Positions 1-8,588 of a stretch of DNA of 64,000 nucleotides are shown here, one piece after another. The stretch's first letter is position 1. Each line of letters starts with the position of its first letter. The translations under genes and the position numbers were made by a program. Location of the stretch: contig NZ_JANKJG010000005.1 in NCBI RefSeq assembly GCF_024733015.1, positions 62,001 to 126,000 of the forward strand, given 5' to 3'. This DNA is from Pseudosulfitobacter koreensis. Lineage in GTDB: Bacteria; Pseudomonadota; Alphaproteobacteria; Rhodobacterales; Rhodobacteraceae. The notes below the pieces were generated by a model, which was given only the letters and a program-made list of their open reading frames with translations, was not told where the DNA came from and searched no databases.

Positions 1-585
1 GACGGCACCCTGCCGCGTGCAGCCTACCTGCATTATCTTGTACAGGATTACCTCTATCTTGTACATTATTCTCGCGCCTGGGCGCTGGCCGTGACCAAGG
101 CCGAAACGCTGGACGAGATGCGCGCCTGTGCCGCCACCGTTCATGCGCTGCTGAACGGCGAAATGCGTCTGCATGTCCAGACCTGCGCCGCCGAGGGCAT
201 TTCAGAGGCAGAGCTGTTCGCAGCCGCCGAGGCACCTCAGAACATCGCCTATACGCGCTATGTGCTTGATGCGGGGCATTCCGGTGATTTCCTCGACCTG
301 ATGGCGGCGCTTGCCCCATGCGTGCTGGGCTATGGCGAGATCGGGGCGCGGCTGGCAACCTTTGGGGGCAAGACGCCCTATGCGGACTGGATCGCAACCT
401 ATGCGGGCGCAGATTATCAGGCGGTCTGCCACAAGGCGGGTGCGCTGATCGACGGCGCCGTTGCCCGCCGCCTTGGCGAAGTGCCCGAGGACAGCCCGCG
501 CTGGCCGCGCCTCTGCGCTCGTTTTCAGACGGCCACCCGGCTTGAAGTTGATTTCTGGGCCATGGGTCTGCGCTCGTGCCCGTGA
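1..585 (+). CDS. TenA/thiaminase II-family protein (5' truncated by window edge)
   Basis: The reading frame is open from base 1, so the N-terminus lies outside the window; an internal GTG at 91 is not the true start. The visible 194 residues include a YLHYLVQDYLYLVHYSRAW stretch, which resembles the helical core of TenA-type aminopyrimidine aminohydrolases. This family salvages the HMP moiety of degraded thiamine in the cytoplasm. The gene overlaps the next one by a GTGA, and the following two genes form an ABC transporter of the kind that imports thiamine precursors, which supports a role in thiamine salvage. Family assignment is by motif and context only; a non-thiamine TenA-like enzyme remains possible. 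Confidence 0.8.
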   Translation, partial: DGTLPRAAYLHYLVQDYLYLVHYSRAWALAVTKAETLDEMRACAATVHALLNGEMRLHVQTCAAEGISEAELFAAAEAPQNIAYTRYVLDAGHSGDFLDLMAALAPCVLGYGEIGARLATFGGKTPYADWIATYAGADYQAVCHKAGALIDGAVARRLGEVPEDSPRWPRLCARFQTATRLEVDFWAMGLRSCP

Positions 586-1313
586 CTATGACCGCGGCCC
601 CGGCGCTGCATCTTTCGGGGTGTGCGACAATCGACGGCGCGCCGATCTTCGGCCCGGTTTCGGTCGAGGTTCCGCGCGGTCGATGGACCTGCCTGCTTGG
701 GCCGTCGGGCGTGGGCAAGTCCACGGTTCTGCGGCTGATGGCCGGTCTGGGCGACGAGGTCACCCTGGAAGGCACGGTTGGCGCAGGCGACGGTGCGCCG
801 CTTGGCGCCCGTGTGGCGCTGATGGCGCAGAGCGATCTGTTGTTGCCCTGGCTGGATGTCACCGGGAATGTCACCCTTGGTGCGCGTCTGCGGGGCCAGC
901 CGCCACAGCTGGACCGGGCGCGCGCGGTGATCGAACAGGTGGGCCTGACCGGCCATGCCGCCAAGCGGCCAGATGCGCTTTCGGGGGGGCAGAGGCAGCG
1001 TGTGGCGCTGGCCCGGACCTTGATGGAGGACCGTCCCGTCGTCCTGCTGGACGAGCCGTTTTCGGCGCTGGACGCACGGTCGCGGGCGTTGATGCAGGAT
1101 CTGGCCGCCACCCTGCTGGCCGGACGCACGGTGCTGCACGTGACCCATGACGCCGCCGAGGCCGCGCGGTTGGGGCACAACGTGCTGCTGATGACGCAAG
1201 GGGGTATCACGTCGGTCCCGCCACCGGACGGCCCGACGCCCCGGCAATTCGATGCACCCGAAACGCTGGAGTATCAGGGCCGCCTGATGCGTCTGTTGAT
1301 GGTCGCGCAATGA
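582..1313 (+). CDS. thiZ: ABC transporter ATP-binding protein, probable thiamine-precursor (HMP) importer ThiZ
   Basis: ATPase subunit of an importer. Walker A is GPSGVGKST, the signature is LSGGQRQRVALARTL and Walker B is VVLLDEPFSALD, followed by the switch histidine in HVTHD. At about 243 residues it is the usual size for the nitrate/taurine/HMP transporter ATPases. I chose GTG 582 because it overlaps the preceding stop codon; GTG 576 and ATG 588 are alternatives and no clear ribosome-binding site separates them. It overlaps the downstream permease by 4 bp. The gene symbol rests on linkage to the TenA-like gene; a periplasmic binding protein (ThiY) would be expected upstream, outside the window. 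Confidence 0.8.
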   Translation: MTMTAAPALHLSGCATIDGAPIFGPVSVEVPRGRWTCLLGPSGVGKSTVLRLMAGLGDEVTLEGTVGAGDGAPLGARVALMAQSDLLLPWLDVTGNVTLGARLRGQPPQLDRARAVIEQVGLTGHAAKRPDALSGGQRQRVALARTLMEDRPVVLLDEPFSALDARSRALMQDLAATLLAGRTVLHVTHDAAEAARLGHNVLLMTQGGITSVPPPDGPTPRQFDAPETLEYQGRLMRLLMVAQ

Positions 1314-2041
1314 TGGCGGTTGTACGGATCGCCGGTGTCACGCTTCTGGCGCTGCTGGGGTGGCAGGCGGTCGTCACGCTGGCAGAGTTACCCCGCTTTA
1401 TCCTGCCGGGGCCTGGGCTGGTTTTCACGACGCTTTGGACCAGTCGGGCGCTGATCACCGAACATGCGCTGGTCACCGCCACCGAGGTCTTGCTGGGTCT
1501 CGGGCTGGGGGCGGCCCTGGGCTTTGCCTCGGCAATCCTGCTGGCGGCATCGCCGGCTGCGCGGTCACTGCTGCGCCCGATACTGGTTTTCAGCCAGGCG
1601 GTGCCGGTCTTTGCATTGGCGCCGATCCTGACGCTCTGGCTGGGGTACGGGCTGTTGTCCAAGGTCGCCATGGCATTGCTGATCATCTATTTTCCCGTCA
1701 CCTCTTCGTTTTTCGACGCATTGATGCGCACCCCGCCCGGCTGGCTGGAGCTCGCCCGTGTGATGAACGCCACGCCTGCCCGCATCCTTTGGCGCATCCG
1801 GGTGCCCGCCGCGATGCCGGGTTTTGCCTCGGGGCTGCGGCTGGCTGCGGTCTATGCCCCCATCGGCGCGATCATCGGCGAATGGGTCGGTGCGTCGCGC
1901 GGGCTTGGCTATTTGATGCTGCTGGCAAATGGCCGAGCAAAGATCGACCTGATGTTTGCGGCGCTGCTTGTTCTGGCGGTCCTGACGCTGCTGCTGCATG
2001 CGTCTATAGATGCGGCCTGTCGGCGGTTGTGGAAAAGCTGA
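1310..2041 (+). CDS. thiX: ABC transporter permease, probable thiamine-precursor importer ThiX
   Basis: Inner-membrane permease of 243 residues with about six hydrophobic segments and the BPD_transp_1 cytoplasmic loop (ELARVMNATPARILWRIRVP, then PGFASGLRLAA). It begins with ATGATG overlapping the ATPase stop by 4 bp, so the two are translationally coupled. Together with the TenA-like enzyme and ATPase it forms a probable salvage operon for HMP or a related pyrimidine. The same permease family also serves taurine and nitrate importers, so the substrate is inferred from context only. Confidence 0.8.
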   Translation: MMAVVRIAGVTLLALLGWQAVVTLAELPRFILPGPGLVFTTLWTSRALITEHALVTATEVLLGLGLGAALGFASAILLAASPAARSLLRPILVFSQAVPVFALAPILTLWLGYGLLSKVAMALLIIYFPVTSSFFDALMRTPPGWLELARVMNATPARILWRIRVPAAMPGFASGLRLAAVYAPIGAIIGEWVGASRGLGYLMLLANGRAKIDLMFAALLVLAVLTLLLHASIDAACRRLWKS

Positions 2042-2050
2042 GGCGCAGAG

Positions 2051-2084
2051 GGCGGGCAGTCCCGGCGTAGAGGGATCTGCCGCC
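2051..2084. terminator. Imperfect hairpin between convergent genes
   Basis: GGCAG-T-CCC pairs with GGGA-T-CTGCC around a short loop, in the 58 bp between the permease stop and the convergent stop of the next gene. There is no strong T-run on either strand, so this is only a candidate shared transcription end. Confidence 0.35.
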
Positions 2085-2099
2085 TGCACGTTTGCGTGT

Positions 2100-2675
2100 C
2101 TAAAAGAAGGCTTCGGCGTTCAGTCCGAATGTCACTGCACCGATCACGGTGTCGGTCGCGGGATCAATCAGGCTTAGCGATACCTGTGCCTGATAGGTTT
2201 GCGTGCTTTCATCCAGCTCGATTTCGCCGATGTGTATCGCACCGGGACCGACACCATATGTCTGCTGGTGTTTTTCCTCGTCGCCCTGCCAGTAATCCGA
2301 GGTGACCGAACTGAGCGCGACGTTCAAACCCTGAGCGTCCATCACGATCAGCTCGGTGACCATCCCGCCAGAGGCATCGACGTGCCCGATAAGGGACATG
2401 GACAGCTCGGAGTTCACCACGGAGTTGATAAGCGGCGTGTCCAGTTGCCCGACCTGCGCGCGCCATTCCTTGTCCAAGGTGTCGATCGCGCCTGCGGACA
2501 GCCCTGCCGTGCGCGCATTCTGGGCCGTGATCGCGGCGATCGCACTGTCCGATTGCAACCACTCTGCCGTTTTTTTGGTGACGAAGTCGACCATCTTGTC
2601 CTGCGGTTCGGCGGCAAAAAGCGAACCCGTGGCGACGGCAAGGGCAAGGGTGGCTGTCATGAAGTGTCTGATCAT
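2100..2675 (-). CDS. Secreted protein, possible PDC/Cache-like sensor domain
   Basis: A 191-residue protein with an N-terminal signal peptide (MIRHFMTATLALAVATGSLFAAEP). The chosen ATG at 2675 is preceded by AGGAGAG at good spacing; a longer frame upstream lacks this. The mature part alternates helices (MVDFVTKKTAEWLQ) with beta strands such as LIVMDAQGLNVALS and DTVIGAVTFGLN, which resembles the ligand-binding PDC/Cache domains normally found outside chemoreceptors and kinases. Here no transmembrane or signalling domain follows, so it would be a free periplasmic domain. The fold is inferred by eye, and the function is unknown. Confidence 0.6.
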   Translation of the reverse strand: MIRHFMTATLALAVATGSLFAAEPQDKMVDFVTKKTAEWLQSDSAIAAITAQNARTAGLSAGAIDTLDKEWRAQVGQLDTPLINSVVNSELSMSLIGHVDASGGMVTELIVMDAQGLNVALSSVTSDYWQGDEEKHQQTYGVGPGAIHIGEIELDESTQTYQAQVSLSLIDPATDTVIGAVTFGLNAEAFF

Positions 2676-2883
2676 TGGAACTCTCCTGTGGGGAAAAATA
2701 TCGCCCTCAGACCTAGTCACCGAAAGTAAACCGGGCGTTATTTCCAACGGATGCAGCCAGCAAAATAAGCTTAGGTTTTTAGCGAAATTTCACATCGGCG
2801 CCCGCCGTGCGCCTCAGGGGTGCCGCATAATGTGCGCAAGCTTGCGCTGGAAAACACGCCGCCAACCACAAAGGAAATGTCAT

Positions 2884-3063
2884 ATGCCCCTGATGACAGG
2901 TACAAAAATCCCCCGCCACATGCGGCTGTTCGAACTGATGCGTCAGAAAGAACGCGCAGAGCAGACGGCTGCGCGTGTCGCGTGTCTGCCGCGCCAGATC
3001 AGCAGCGGACAGGCCGATGCGTTCAAGGAAATGGCGCAACAGTCGCTCATGCGCCGACTTTGA
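2884..3063 (+). CDS. Small hypothetical protein (59 aa)
   Basis: An ATG 7 bases after an AAAGGA ribosome-binding site opens a 59-residue frame beginning MPLMTGTKIPRHMRLFELMR and ending MAQQSLMRRL. The product is basic and probably helical, and the third-base composition matches the neighbouring genes. It sits alone between a divergent gene and the convergent rlmE. I do not recognise it. Confidence 0.45.
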   Translation: MPLMTGTKIPRHMRLFELMRQKERAEQTAARVACLPRQISSGQADAFKEMAQQSLMRRL

Positions 3064-3148
3064 TAGGTTAAGGGCTGTTCAGGACCGCGCCGGGTCGAGT
3101 TCAGACACGACCGCGCCGCATTTGACAATCCGTGTGAACGTGCAGCGC

Positions 3149-3865
3149 TCAGCCGCGAAAGCCGGTGGCGACCACGAATTTTTCCGAACTGTCGGCGCGC
3201 GACGATGGCGGCTTGATATTCGCCACCTTGTCGAACCGTTGCTTGAGCAGTTTTTGCAGATCGCCCTCGGCCCCGCCTGCCAGAACCTTGGCGACAAAGG
3301 TGCCGCCGGTTTCCAGCACGTCGAAGGCAAAATAGGCCGCCGCCTCGCACAGGGCGATGATGCGCAAGTGGTCGGTCTGCTTGTGCCCGGAGCTTGATGC
3401 CGCCATGTCCGACATCACCACGTCGGCCTTGCCGCCCAGCCATTCCTTGACCTGCAGATCCGCGTCGTCTTCCATGAAGTCCAGCACGTGCAGCTCGCAG
3501 CCTGCGATCGGGTCCATCTCTTGCAGGTCGACGCCCAGGATGGTGCCGACGGATTTGCCCGACCGCTCGTTCAGGGCATTGACGCGCTTGACCGCGACCT
3601 GGCACCAGCCGCCGGGGGCTGCCCCCAGATCGACCACGCGCGCGCCCGGCACCAGAAATCGGTACTTGTCGTCCAGTTCCATGATCTTGAACGCCGCGCG
3701 CCCGCGATAGCCTTCGGCCTGTGCGCGCTTGACGTATGGGTCGTTCAACTGGCGCTGCAGCCACCGGGTCGAGCTGGTCGTGCGCCCGCGCGCGGTCTTG
3801 ACCTTGACGGTCAGCTCGCGCTGGCCGCGCCCGGAGGTGTTCTTGCCATCAGGTGTTTTTGCCAC
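3149..3865 (-). CDS. rlmE: 23S rRNA (uridine2552-2'-O) methyltransferase RlmE (FtsJ/RrmJ)
   Basis: Methylates U2552 in the A-loop of 23S rRNA during late 50S assembly, using S-adenosylmethionine. The 238-residue protein has the FtsJ fold: [11 protein letters not shown] (77-87) binds SAM, and the K-D-K-E catalytic tetrad is recognisable as K60, D153 (MSDMA), K193 (FVAKV) and E228. A basic N-terminal extension of about 25 residues precedes the family core. The start is GTG 3865, preceded by AAAGGCGG; the frame continues upstream but without a site. It lies 95 bp downstream of the exopolyphosphatase gene on the same strand. Confidence 0.93.
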   Translation of the reverse strand: MAKTPDGKNTSGRGQRELTVKVKTARGRTTSSTRWLQRQLNDPYVKRAQAEGYRGRAAFKIMELDDKYRFLVPGARVVDLGAAPGGWCQVAVKRVNALNERSGKSVGTILGVDLQEMDPIAGCELHVLDFMEDDADLQVKEWLGGKADVVMSDMAASSSGHKQTDHLRIIALCEAAAYFAFDVLETGGTFVAKVLAGGAEGDLQKLLKQRFDKVANIKPPSSRADSSEKFVVATGFRG

Positions 3866-3960
3866 GGAAATCCGCCTTTCGTTGCGGTGCAGATACGCGC
3901 TTGGACGCAGTGCTTCAAGCGATGGTAGACGATAGATACGGCAGGCTGCGGAAAAATCCG

Positions 3961-5073
3961 CTAAAGTACGCCCTCGCCCAGCACGCCATCCGCGCTCATC
4001 TGCGCATAAAGCAGCCCCTCGCGCAGGCCGCGATCCGCCACGCTCAGCCGGTCCGTGGGCCAGCACCGCATCAGCGCCTGAAGGATGGCGGCCCCCGACA
4101 TGATCAGCGCCTGACGGTCCTGCCCGATGCGCGGATCGGCGCGCCGCCCGCCCGGCCCCATGTCCAGATAGCTGCGGATCACCTTGTCGATCTGTTCGGA
4201 CGTCATCCGCAGGCCATCGACCTGAGTACGGTCATAGCGTTTCAGCCCCAGATGCGAGGCGGCGACGGTGGTGACGGTGCCCGAGGTGCCGACAATCTGG
4301 AATTTCTCGTGCACCTTGGTGTCGTGGTAAGGTGCGAAATCCGCAAGGTTTTCCTCGAAAAACCAGCTCATCAGGGCAAAGCGGGCCGCGTCATCCTCGA
4401 CGTCGCTGAACTGGTCGCGCAAGGTCGCCACACCCAGCGGCACGCTGATCCAATCGACCACGCGTGCCTGCGGCACGTCGTTGACGGCGGCGGTGTTGAA
4501 ACCGCTGTGCAGGCGCATGATCGCCTGCGGGCGGTCGTTCTTGGGCACCTTCGAGATGTCGATCCACACCAGTTCGGTCGAGCCGCCACCGATGTCCACC
4601 ACCAGCAGGTTCTGGGTCTTGCGGCTGACCAGCGGCGCGCAGGAGATCACGGCCAGCCGCGCCTCTTCCTCGGGCTGGATGATTTCCAGCCGCAGCCCGG
4701 TTTCGCGGTGCACACGCTGGATGAATTCACTGGCGTTGATCGCCCGCCTGCAGGCTTCGGTCGCGACCAGCTTCATCCGACGCACCTTGTGCTGGCGCAG
4801 TTTTTGCTGACAGATTCGCAAGGCCTGGATGGTGCGCATCATGGAGCCGCGCGACAAACGCCCGGTGCGTTCCAGACCCGCGCCCAACTGGACGGATTTG
4901 GAAAAACTGTCGATCACCTGAAAGCCCGTCCCCTTGGGTTGGGCAATCAGCATGCGACAACTGTTCGTGCCCAGATCGAGCGCGGCATAAAGCTCACGTG
5001 ATCCGGACTGAGGCACGGGGCTCAGAGCCGGTTGTTCGAGCGCGCCCGCACCTGTGGGACGCTTTGGCGCCAT
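3961..5073 (-). CDS. Ppx/GppA-family exopolyphosphatase / pppGpp phosphohydrolase
   Basis: A cytoplasmic ASKHA-fold phosphatase that hydrolyses terminal phosphates of polyphosphate or the gamma phosphate of pppGpp. The 370-residue protein shows the phosphate-1 motif [14 protein letters not shown] near residue 30, the [11 protein letters not shown] segment typical of Ppx/GppA, and the phosphate-2 motif [13 protein letters not shown] roughly 25-residue N-terminal extension rich in Pro and Gly precedes the core. It is shorter than E. coli Ppx (about 510 residues) because the C-terminal HD-like domain is absent, so it is the compact form. Which substrate dominates cannot be told from sequence. 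Followed by rlmE on the same strand. Confidence 0.9.
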   Translation of the reverse strand: MAPKRPTGAGALEQPALSPVPQSGSRELYAALDLGTNSCRMLIAQPKGTGFQVIDSFSKSVQLGAGLERTGRLSRGSMMRTIQALRICQQKLRQHKVRRMKLVATEACRRAINASEFIQRVHRETGLRLEIIQPEEEARLAVISCAPLVSRKTQNLLVVDIGGGSTELVWIDISKVPKNDRPQAIMRLHSGFNTAAVNDVPQARVVDWISVPLGVATLRDQFSDVEDDAARFALMSWFFEENLADFAPYHDTKVHEKFQIVGTSGTVTTVAASHLGLKRYDRTQVDGLRMTSEQIDKVIRSYLDMGPGGRRADPRIGQDRQALIMSGAAILQALMRCWPTDRLSVADRGLREGLLYAQMSADGVLGEGVL

Positions 5074-5342
5074 TGTATGCGCCTTTCATAACGAGTTGGG
5101 ATCACGATAGGCTTTTGCCGCATCTCACGCAAGGACGGCTTTGCGGCAAGGACGGTGACAAAGGCGTGTGGCCGGGGGCGGATCGCCGCGTTTGGGCCAA
5201 GACCAGAGGCCTTGACTTGCCCCGTGGGCAGGCGCTGCCGGGCAAAGGTCGCTGACAGAGTGCTTTGGGTCGAAAAACGCCACCGCTGCGCTTCGGGCGT
5301 GCCTTAGACAGGGCGAAATCGGCCATCGGGGGGAATCACGAG

Positions 5343-5639
5343 ATGCCAGACGTGACAATCGTATACTGGCGGGACATCCCGGCGCAGGTAATCGTGGGCA
5401 AGGGCCGCAGCGGGTCCAAACGCCAATTGCCCGAGCGGTTCGAACAAGCCATCGACCGTGCCGCGATGAAGGTCAACGCCCGCGACGCCGACGCCTATCT
5501 CGCCGAATGGCGCAAGGCCGTCGCACATAACATCGACGGCGACGCCGCCGAGATCGCCGAAGCCGAGGCCACACGTCTCGATACCGAATATGACAGTGCG
5601 CGGATCAAGGCGCTGATCGACAACGAAGGCTGGGCCTGA
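5343..5639 (+). CDS. Small 'virulence factor'-domain protein heading the one-carbon operon
   Basis: A 98-residue protein beginning MPDVTIVYWRDIPAQVIV, which I recognise as the short family often labelled virulence factor in alphaproteobacterial annotations; the label has no clear experimental basis. ATG 5343 is preceded by GGGGGAA. It lies 34 bp upstream of the methylenetetrahydrofolate reductase gene on the same strand, so it probably shares an operon with two folate/cobalamin methyl-transfer enzymes. Later residues are acidic and helical (AEIAEAEATRLDTEYDSARI). A chaperone-like or regulatory role in B12-dependent methionine synthesis is only an inference from position. Confidence 0.7.
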   Translation: MPDVTIVYWRDIPAQVIVGKGRSGSKRQLPERFEQAIDRAAMKVNARDADAYLAEWRKAVAHNIDGDAAEIAEAEATRLDTEYDSARIKALIDNEGWA

Positions 5640-5673
5640 ACACCCCTGCCGCCTGACCAAAAGGTTTCCTGAC

Positions 5674-6603
5674 ATGGCACTTCTGAATTTCAAGAAAACT
5701 CCCGAAGGTCCGGTAGCGGGCCGCATCTCGCCTGAAGTCGAAGCCTTTCTGCAAGGCTATTCGATCGAGGTGATGCCGCGCACCGCAGAGAAGGTCGAGA
5801 ATTTCCGCGATCTTCTGCCCGAAGGCACCCGCGTCTATATCGCCCATATCGAGGGCACGCCGATCGAGGACATGGTCGCCACGGCCAAACGTCTCAACGC
5901 CGACGGCTTTCCGGTCATGCCGCATTTTCCCGCGCGCATTATCCATGACCGCGCCATGCTGGAAGACTGGATCGCGCGCTATCAGGGCGAGGCGGACGTG
6001 AAACAGGCGCTGTTGCTGGCAGGTGGCGTGACCACGCCGCACGGCGATTTCGACAGTTCGATGCAGCTTCTGGAAACCGGTGCCTTCGACAAGGCGGGCT
6101 TTACCCGTCTGCATGTTGCTGGTCACCCCGAGGGCAACAAGGACATCGACCCCGATGGCCGTGGCATCAACGTCGCGGACGCGCTGCGCTGGAAACAGGA
6201 TTTTGCAAACCGCACCGACGCGCAGATGGCGCTGGCGACACAGTTCGCCTTCGAGGCACAGCCGATCATCGAATGGGCCGACAGCCTGAAGGCCGCCGGG
6301 ATCGACCTGCCCATCCACATCGGCATCGCGGGCCCCGCCAAGTTGCAGACGATGATCAAATTCGCCGTCGCCTGCGGCGTGGGCGCATCGCTGCGTGTGC
6401 TGCAGCGCCGGGCGAAGGACGTGACCAAGCTGCTGCTGCCCTTCGAGCCCAATGACGTCATCGCCGAACTGGCCGCGCACAAGGCCGCCAATCCCGACTT
6501 TAACGTGACCAACGTGCATTTCTTCCCGTTGGGCGGTATCAAGACCAACGCCCACTGGGCCATCGAAAACGGCGGCGCTGCTGCCCAACCGGCCAACGCC
6601 TGA
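5674..6603 (+). CDS. metF: Methylenetetrahydrofolate reductase (MetF-like)
   Basis: Reduces 5,10-methylene-THF to 5-methyl-THF with FAD, providing the methyl group for methionine synthesis. The 309-residue protein has MetF-family landmarks: an early SIEVMPRTAEKVENF segment, PHFPARIIHD, a LLAGG motif near residue 116, GHPEGNKDID and a C-terminal VHFFPLGGIKTNAHW. It diverges from E. coli MetF and matches the Rhodobacterales type, where the gene sits next to a pterin-dependent corrinoid methyltransferase, as it does here 13 bp downstream. The start ATG follows AAAAGG. Confidence in the reaction is good; cofactor details are from family knowledge. Confidence 0.85.
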   Translation: MALLNFKKTPEGPVAGRISPEVEAFLQGYSIEVMPRTAEKVENFRDLLPEGTRVYIAHIEGTPIEDMVATAKRLNADGFPVMPHFPARIIHDRAMLEDWIARYQGEADVKQALLLAGGVTTPHGDFDSSMQLLETGAFDKAGFTRLHVAGHPEGNKDIDPDGRGINVADALRWKQDFANRTDAQMALATQFAFEAQPIIEWADSLKAAGIDLPIHIGIAGPAKLQTMIKFAVACGVGASLRVLQRRAKDVTKLLLPFEPNDVIAELAAHKAANPDFNVTNVHFFPLGGIKTNAHWAIENGGAAAQPANA

Positions 6604-6616
6604 AGGACCGAACACC

Positions 6617-7699
6617 ATGACACGCACCATTGTTGAATCCAAAACCAAGACCGCGATCATCGGCTTTGACCAACCGTTCTGCGTGATCGGCGAACGCATC
6701 AACCCCACGGGCCGCAAGATCCTGGCCGAAGAGCTTGAGCGCGACGATTTCAGCCGCGTCGAGGCGGACGCGCTGGCGCAGGTTGCCGCCGGTGCCACCA
6801 TTCTCGACGTGAACTCGGGCGCCGTGTTCTCGAACAAGATGGCGCAGGACCCGCGCTATGCCGACAACAACTTTGTCGAGCCGATGCTGATGAAGGCGCT
6901 GGTGGAACGCGTGCAGGCCATCGTCGATGTGCCCTTGTGCATCGACAGCTCCGTGCCCGGCGCGCTGGAACAGGGTCTGGCCGCCGCCGAAGGCCGCCCG
7001 CTGCTGAACTCGGTCACCGGCGAGGAAGAGCGTCTGGAACTGGTGCTGCCGCTGGTCAAGAAATACAACGTTCCGGTCGTGGCGATTTCCAACGACGACA
7101 CCGGCATTTCCGAAGACCCCGATGTGCGTTTCGAGGTCGCCAAGAAGATCGTGCAGCGTGCCGCCGACTTTGGCATTCCCGCCCATGATATCGTGGTCGA
7201 TCCGCTGGTGATGCCGATCGGTGCGATGGCGACTGCGGGCTTGCAGGTCTTTACCCTGGTGCGGCGCCTGCGCGACGAGCTGGGCGTGAACACCACCTGC
7301 GGTGCTTCCAACATCAGCTTTGGCCTGCCCAACCGTCACGGGATCAACAACGCGTTCCTGCCGATGGCGATGGCCGCGGGCATGACCAGCGCAATCATGA
7401 ACCCCATCGCCCTGCCTGTTGGGCCGCTGAAGATCGCCGAGAAACGCGCCGAGGTCGAAGCGGCGGGCATCATCCTGCCCGAGGACATGGACGACGAGAC
7501 CTTCGTGCAAATGTTTGGCCTGGGTTCGACCATGGCGCGCGCGGGCAAGGAAATGGAAGCGATCCGGGCCGCGAATTTCCTGACCAACAACGATCCGCAC
7601 GGGTCCGACTGGATCAGATTCAACAAGGTCGCGCCGAAGGCGGGCCAGGAAGGTCGCGGTCGCGAAGGACGCACAGGCGGTCGCCGCCGCCGCGCCTGA
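6617..7699 (+). CDS. Methyltetrahydrofolate:corrinoid methyltransferase (pterin module of a split methionine synthase)
   Basis: A 360-residue DHPS-like TIM-barrel enzyme that transfers the methyl of 5-methyl-THF to Co(I) of a corrinoid protein. Visible landmarks are the start motif GERINPTGRK, ILDVNSGA, LCIDSS, LLNSVTGEEER, IVVDPLVMPIG and GASNISFGLP, all typical of the pterin-binding domain of MetH and AcsE-like enzymes. ATG 6617 follows GAAGGACC. The C-terminus ends in an Arg-rich tail (seven Arg in the last 16 residues) that is not part of the barrel. In Rhodobacterales this protein, a homocysteine methyltransferase and a corrinoid protein replace MetH; both partners are present at 60.9 and 63.3 kb. 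Confidence 0.88.
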   Translation: MTRTIVESKTKTAIIGFDQPFCVIGERINPTGRKILAEELERDDFSRVEADALAQVAAGATILDVNSGAVFSNKMAQDPRYADNNFVEPMLMKALVERVQAIVDVPLCIDSSVPGALEQGLAAAEGRPLLNSVTGEEERLELVLPLVKKYNVPVVAISNDDTGISEDPDVRFEVAKKIVQRAADFGIPAHDIVVDPLVMPIGAMATAGLQVFTLVRRLRDELGVNTTCGASNISFGLPNRHGINNAFLPMAMAAGMTSAIMNPIALPVGPLKIAEKRAEVEAAGIILPEDMDDETFVQMFGLGSTMARAGKEMEAIRAANFLTNNDPHGSDWIRFNKVAPKAGQEGRGREGRTGGRRRRA

Positions 7700-7725
7700 G
7701 CCTTTGATTTAAATGTTGAATTTTG

Positions 7726-7756
7726 CCCCGGTGTGCCCCGTACGCCGGGGTTTTTT
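7726..7756 (+). terminator. Rho-independent terminator of the one-carbon operon
   Basis: CCCCGG (7726-7731) pairs with CCGGGG (7745-7750), extended by weaker pairs, and is followed directly by six T. It lies 26 bp after the methyltransferase stop. Confidence 0.88.
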
Positions 7757-7840
7757 GATGTGCGGTTCGGGGTTTGACGCGACGCCGCGCGGGGCGGTCG
7801 GTGCGTCCTGACGCCGGTTCCTGGTGAAACCCGCAACCGC

Positions 7841-7856
7841 GTAACCGCTTCTTAAC
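7841..7856. promoter_or_regulatory. Near-consensus CtrA box upstream of the chemotaxis operon
   Basis: GTAA-N7-TTAAC, one base from the TTAA-N7-TTAA recognition sequence of the alphaproteobacterial regulator CtrA, lies 90 bp upstream of the first che gene. CtrA is known to control motility and chemotaxis genes in Rhodobacterales, so the position makes sense. Single-site identification by eye. Confidence 0.4.
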
Positions 7857-7945
7857 GGTGCGTCCGCTAGACAGTCTTCAACCGCTGACGAAGTTTGCCC
7901 GGATCGCGATCTTGCAAAGCTTCCCACCTTTGAAAGGACTGCCCA

Positions 7946-8215
7946 ATGGCTGAACCCATCTTGCTGCCGCCTCGTCTGGATTTGTCCAGCGTGCCCGCAG
8001 TGCTGGCCGAGCTTAAGGCGCGGCCAGAGGACGAACCGTTGGTGCTGGACGCCGCGGGGGTCATCCATTTCGGTGCATTGGGCCTGCAGGTGGTGGTGTC
8101 CGCCGCGAAATCCGCAGGCGATCGGTTCCAGTTGCTGAATGTCTCGGAAAAGGCGCTGGAGCAGTTGCATTTCATGGGAATGACGCCTGAGAAAATCAGC
8201 GGGGGCGCGGCATGA
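7946..8215 (+). CDS. STAS-domain protein, first gene of chemotaxis operon
   Basis: An 89-residue single STAS domain (anti-sigma-factor-antagonist fold). The usual phosphorylatable Ser region reads AGVIHFGALGLQVVVSAAK, where the D-S-[ST]-G motif is replaced by HFGALG, so regulation by serine phosphorylation is unlikely. ATG 7946 follows GAAAGGA. The stop overlaps the start of cheY by 4 bp. STAS proteins at the head of che operons occur in several proteobacteria, where their role is poorly defined; a scaffold or receptor-array role is inference. Confidence 0.82.
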   Translation: MAEPILLPPRLDLSSVPAVLAELKARPEDEPLVLDAAGVIHFGALGLQVVVSAAKSAGDRFQLLNVSEKALEQLHFMGMTPEKISGGAA

Positions 8216-8577
8216 CGCTGAGCATCCTTGCCGTCGACGACAGCCGCACGATGCGCGACATGATCCGGCTGGCGCTGGAACCTGCGGGCTTTACCGTCAC
8301 GACCGCCGACGATGGCATCCACGGGGTCGAGGTGCTGAACGGCATCGCCCCCGATGCCATCATCACCGACATCAACATGCCGCGCATGGATGGCTTTGGC
8401 TTCATCGACGCGGTGCGCGGTCAGGTCAAACACCGCGCCACCCCCATTCTGGTACTCACGACAGAGGCGGCACCAGAACTCAAGGCCCGTGCCCGCAATG
8501 CCGGTGCAACGGGTTGGATCGTCAAACCCTTTGACCCTGCCAAGCTAATCAAGGCCCTGCAAATGGTCGCGGGATAG
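8212..8577 (+). CDS. cheY: Chemotaxis response regulator CheY (first copy)
   Basis: A single 121-residue receiver domain. It has the acidic pair D9-D10, phospho-acceptor D53 (IITDINMPRMDG), the Thr switch in VLTTEA and Lys in VKPFDP. CheA phosphorylates it; CheY-P binds the flagellar motor or, for a second CheY, serves as a phosphate sink. The operon encodes another CheY at 12.07 kb, so the two probably divide these jobs. Starts in a 4-bp overlap with the STAS gene and is followed 11 bp later by cheA. Confidence 0.93.
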   Translation: MTLSILAVDDSRTMRDMIRLALEPAGFTVTTADDGIHGVEVLNGIAPDAIITDINMPRMDGFGFIDAVRGQVKHRATPILVLTTEAAPELKARARNAGATGWIVKPFDPAKLIKALQMVAG

Positions 8578-8588
8578 GAGAACACAAC

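Noticed and set aside
5074-5342. Cobalamin riboswitch before the one-carbon operon
   Set aside because: I could not find a B12-box-like segment followed by a plausible pairing partner near the ribosome-binding site.
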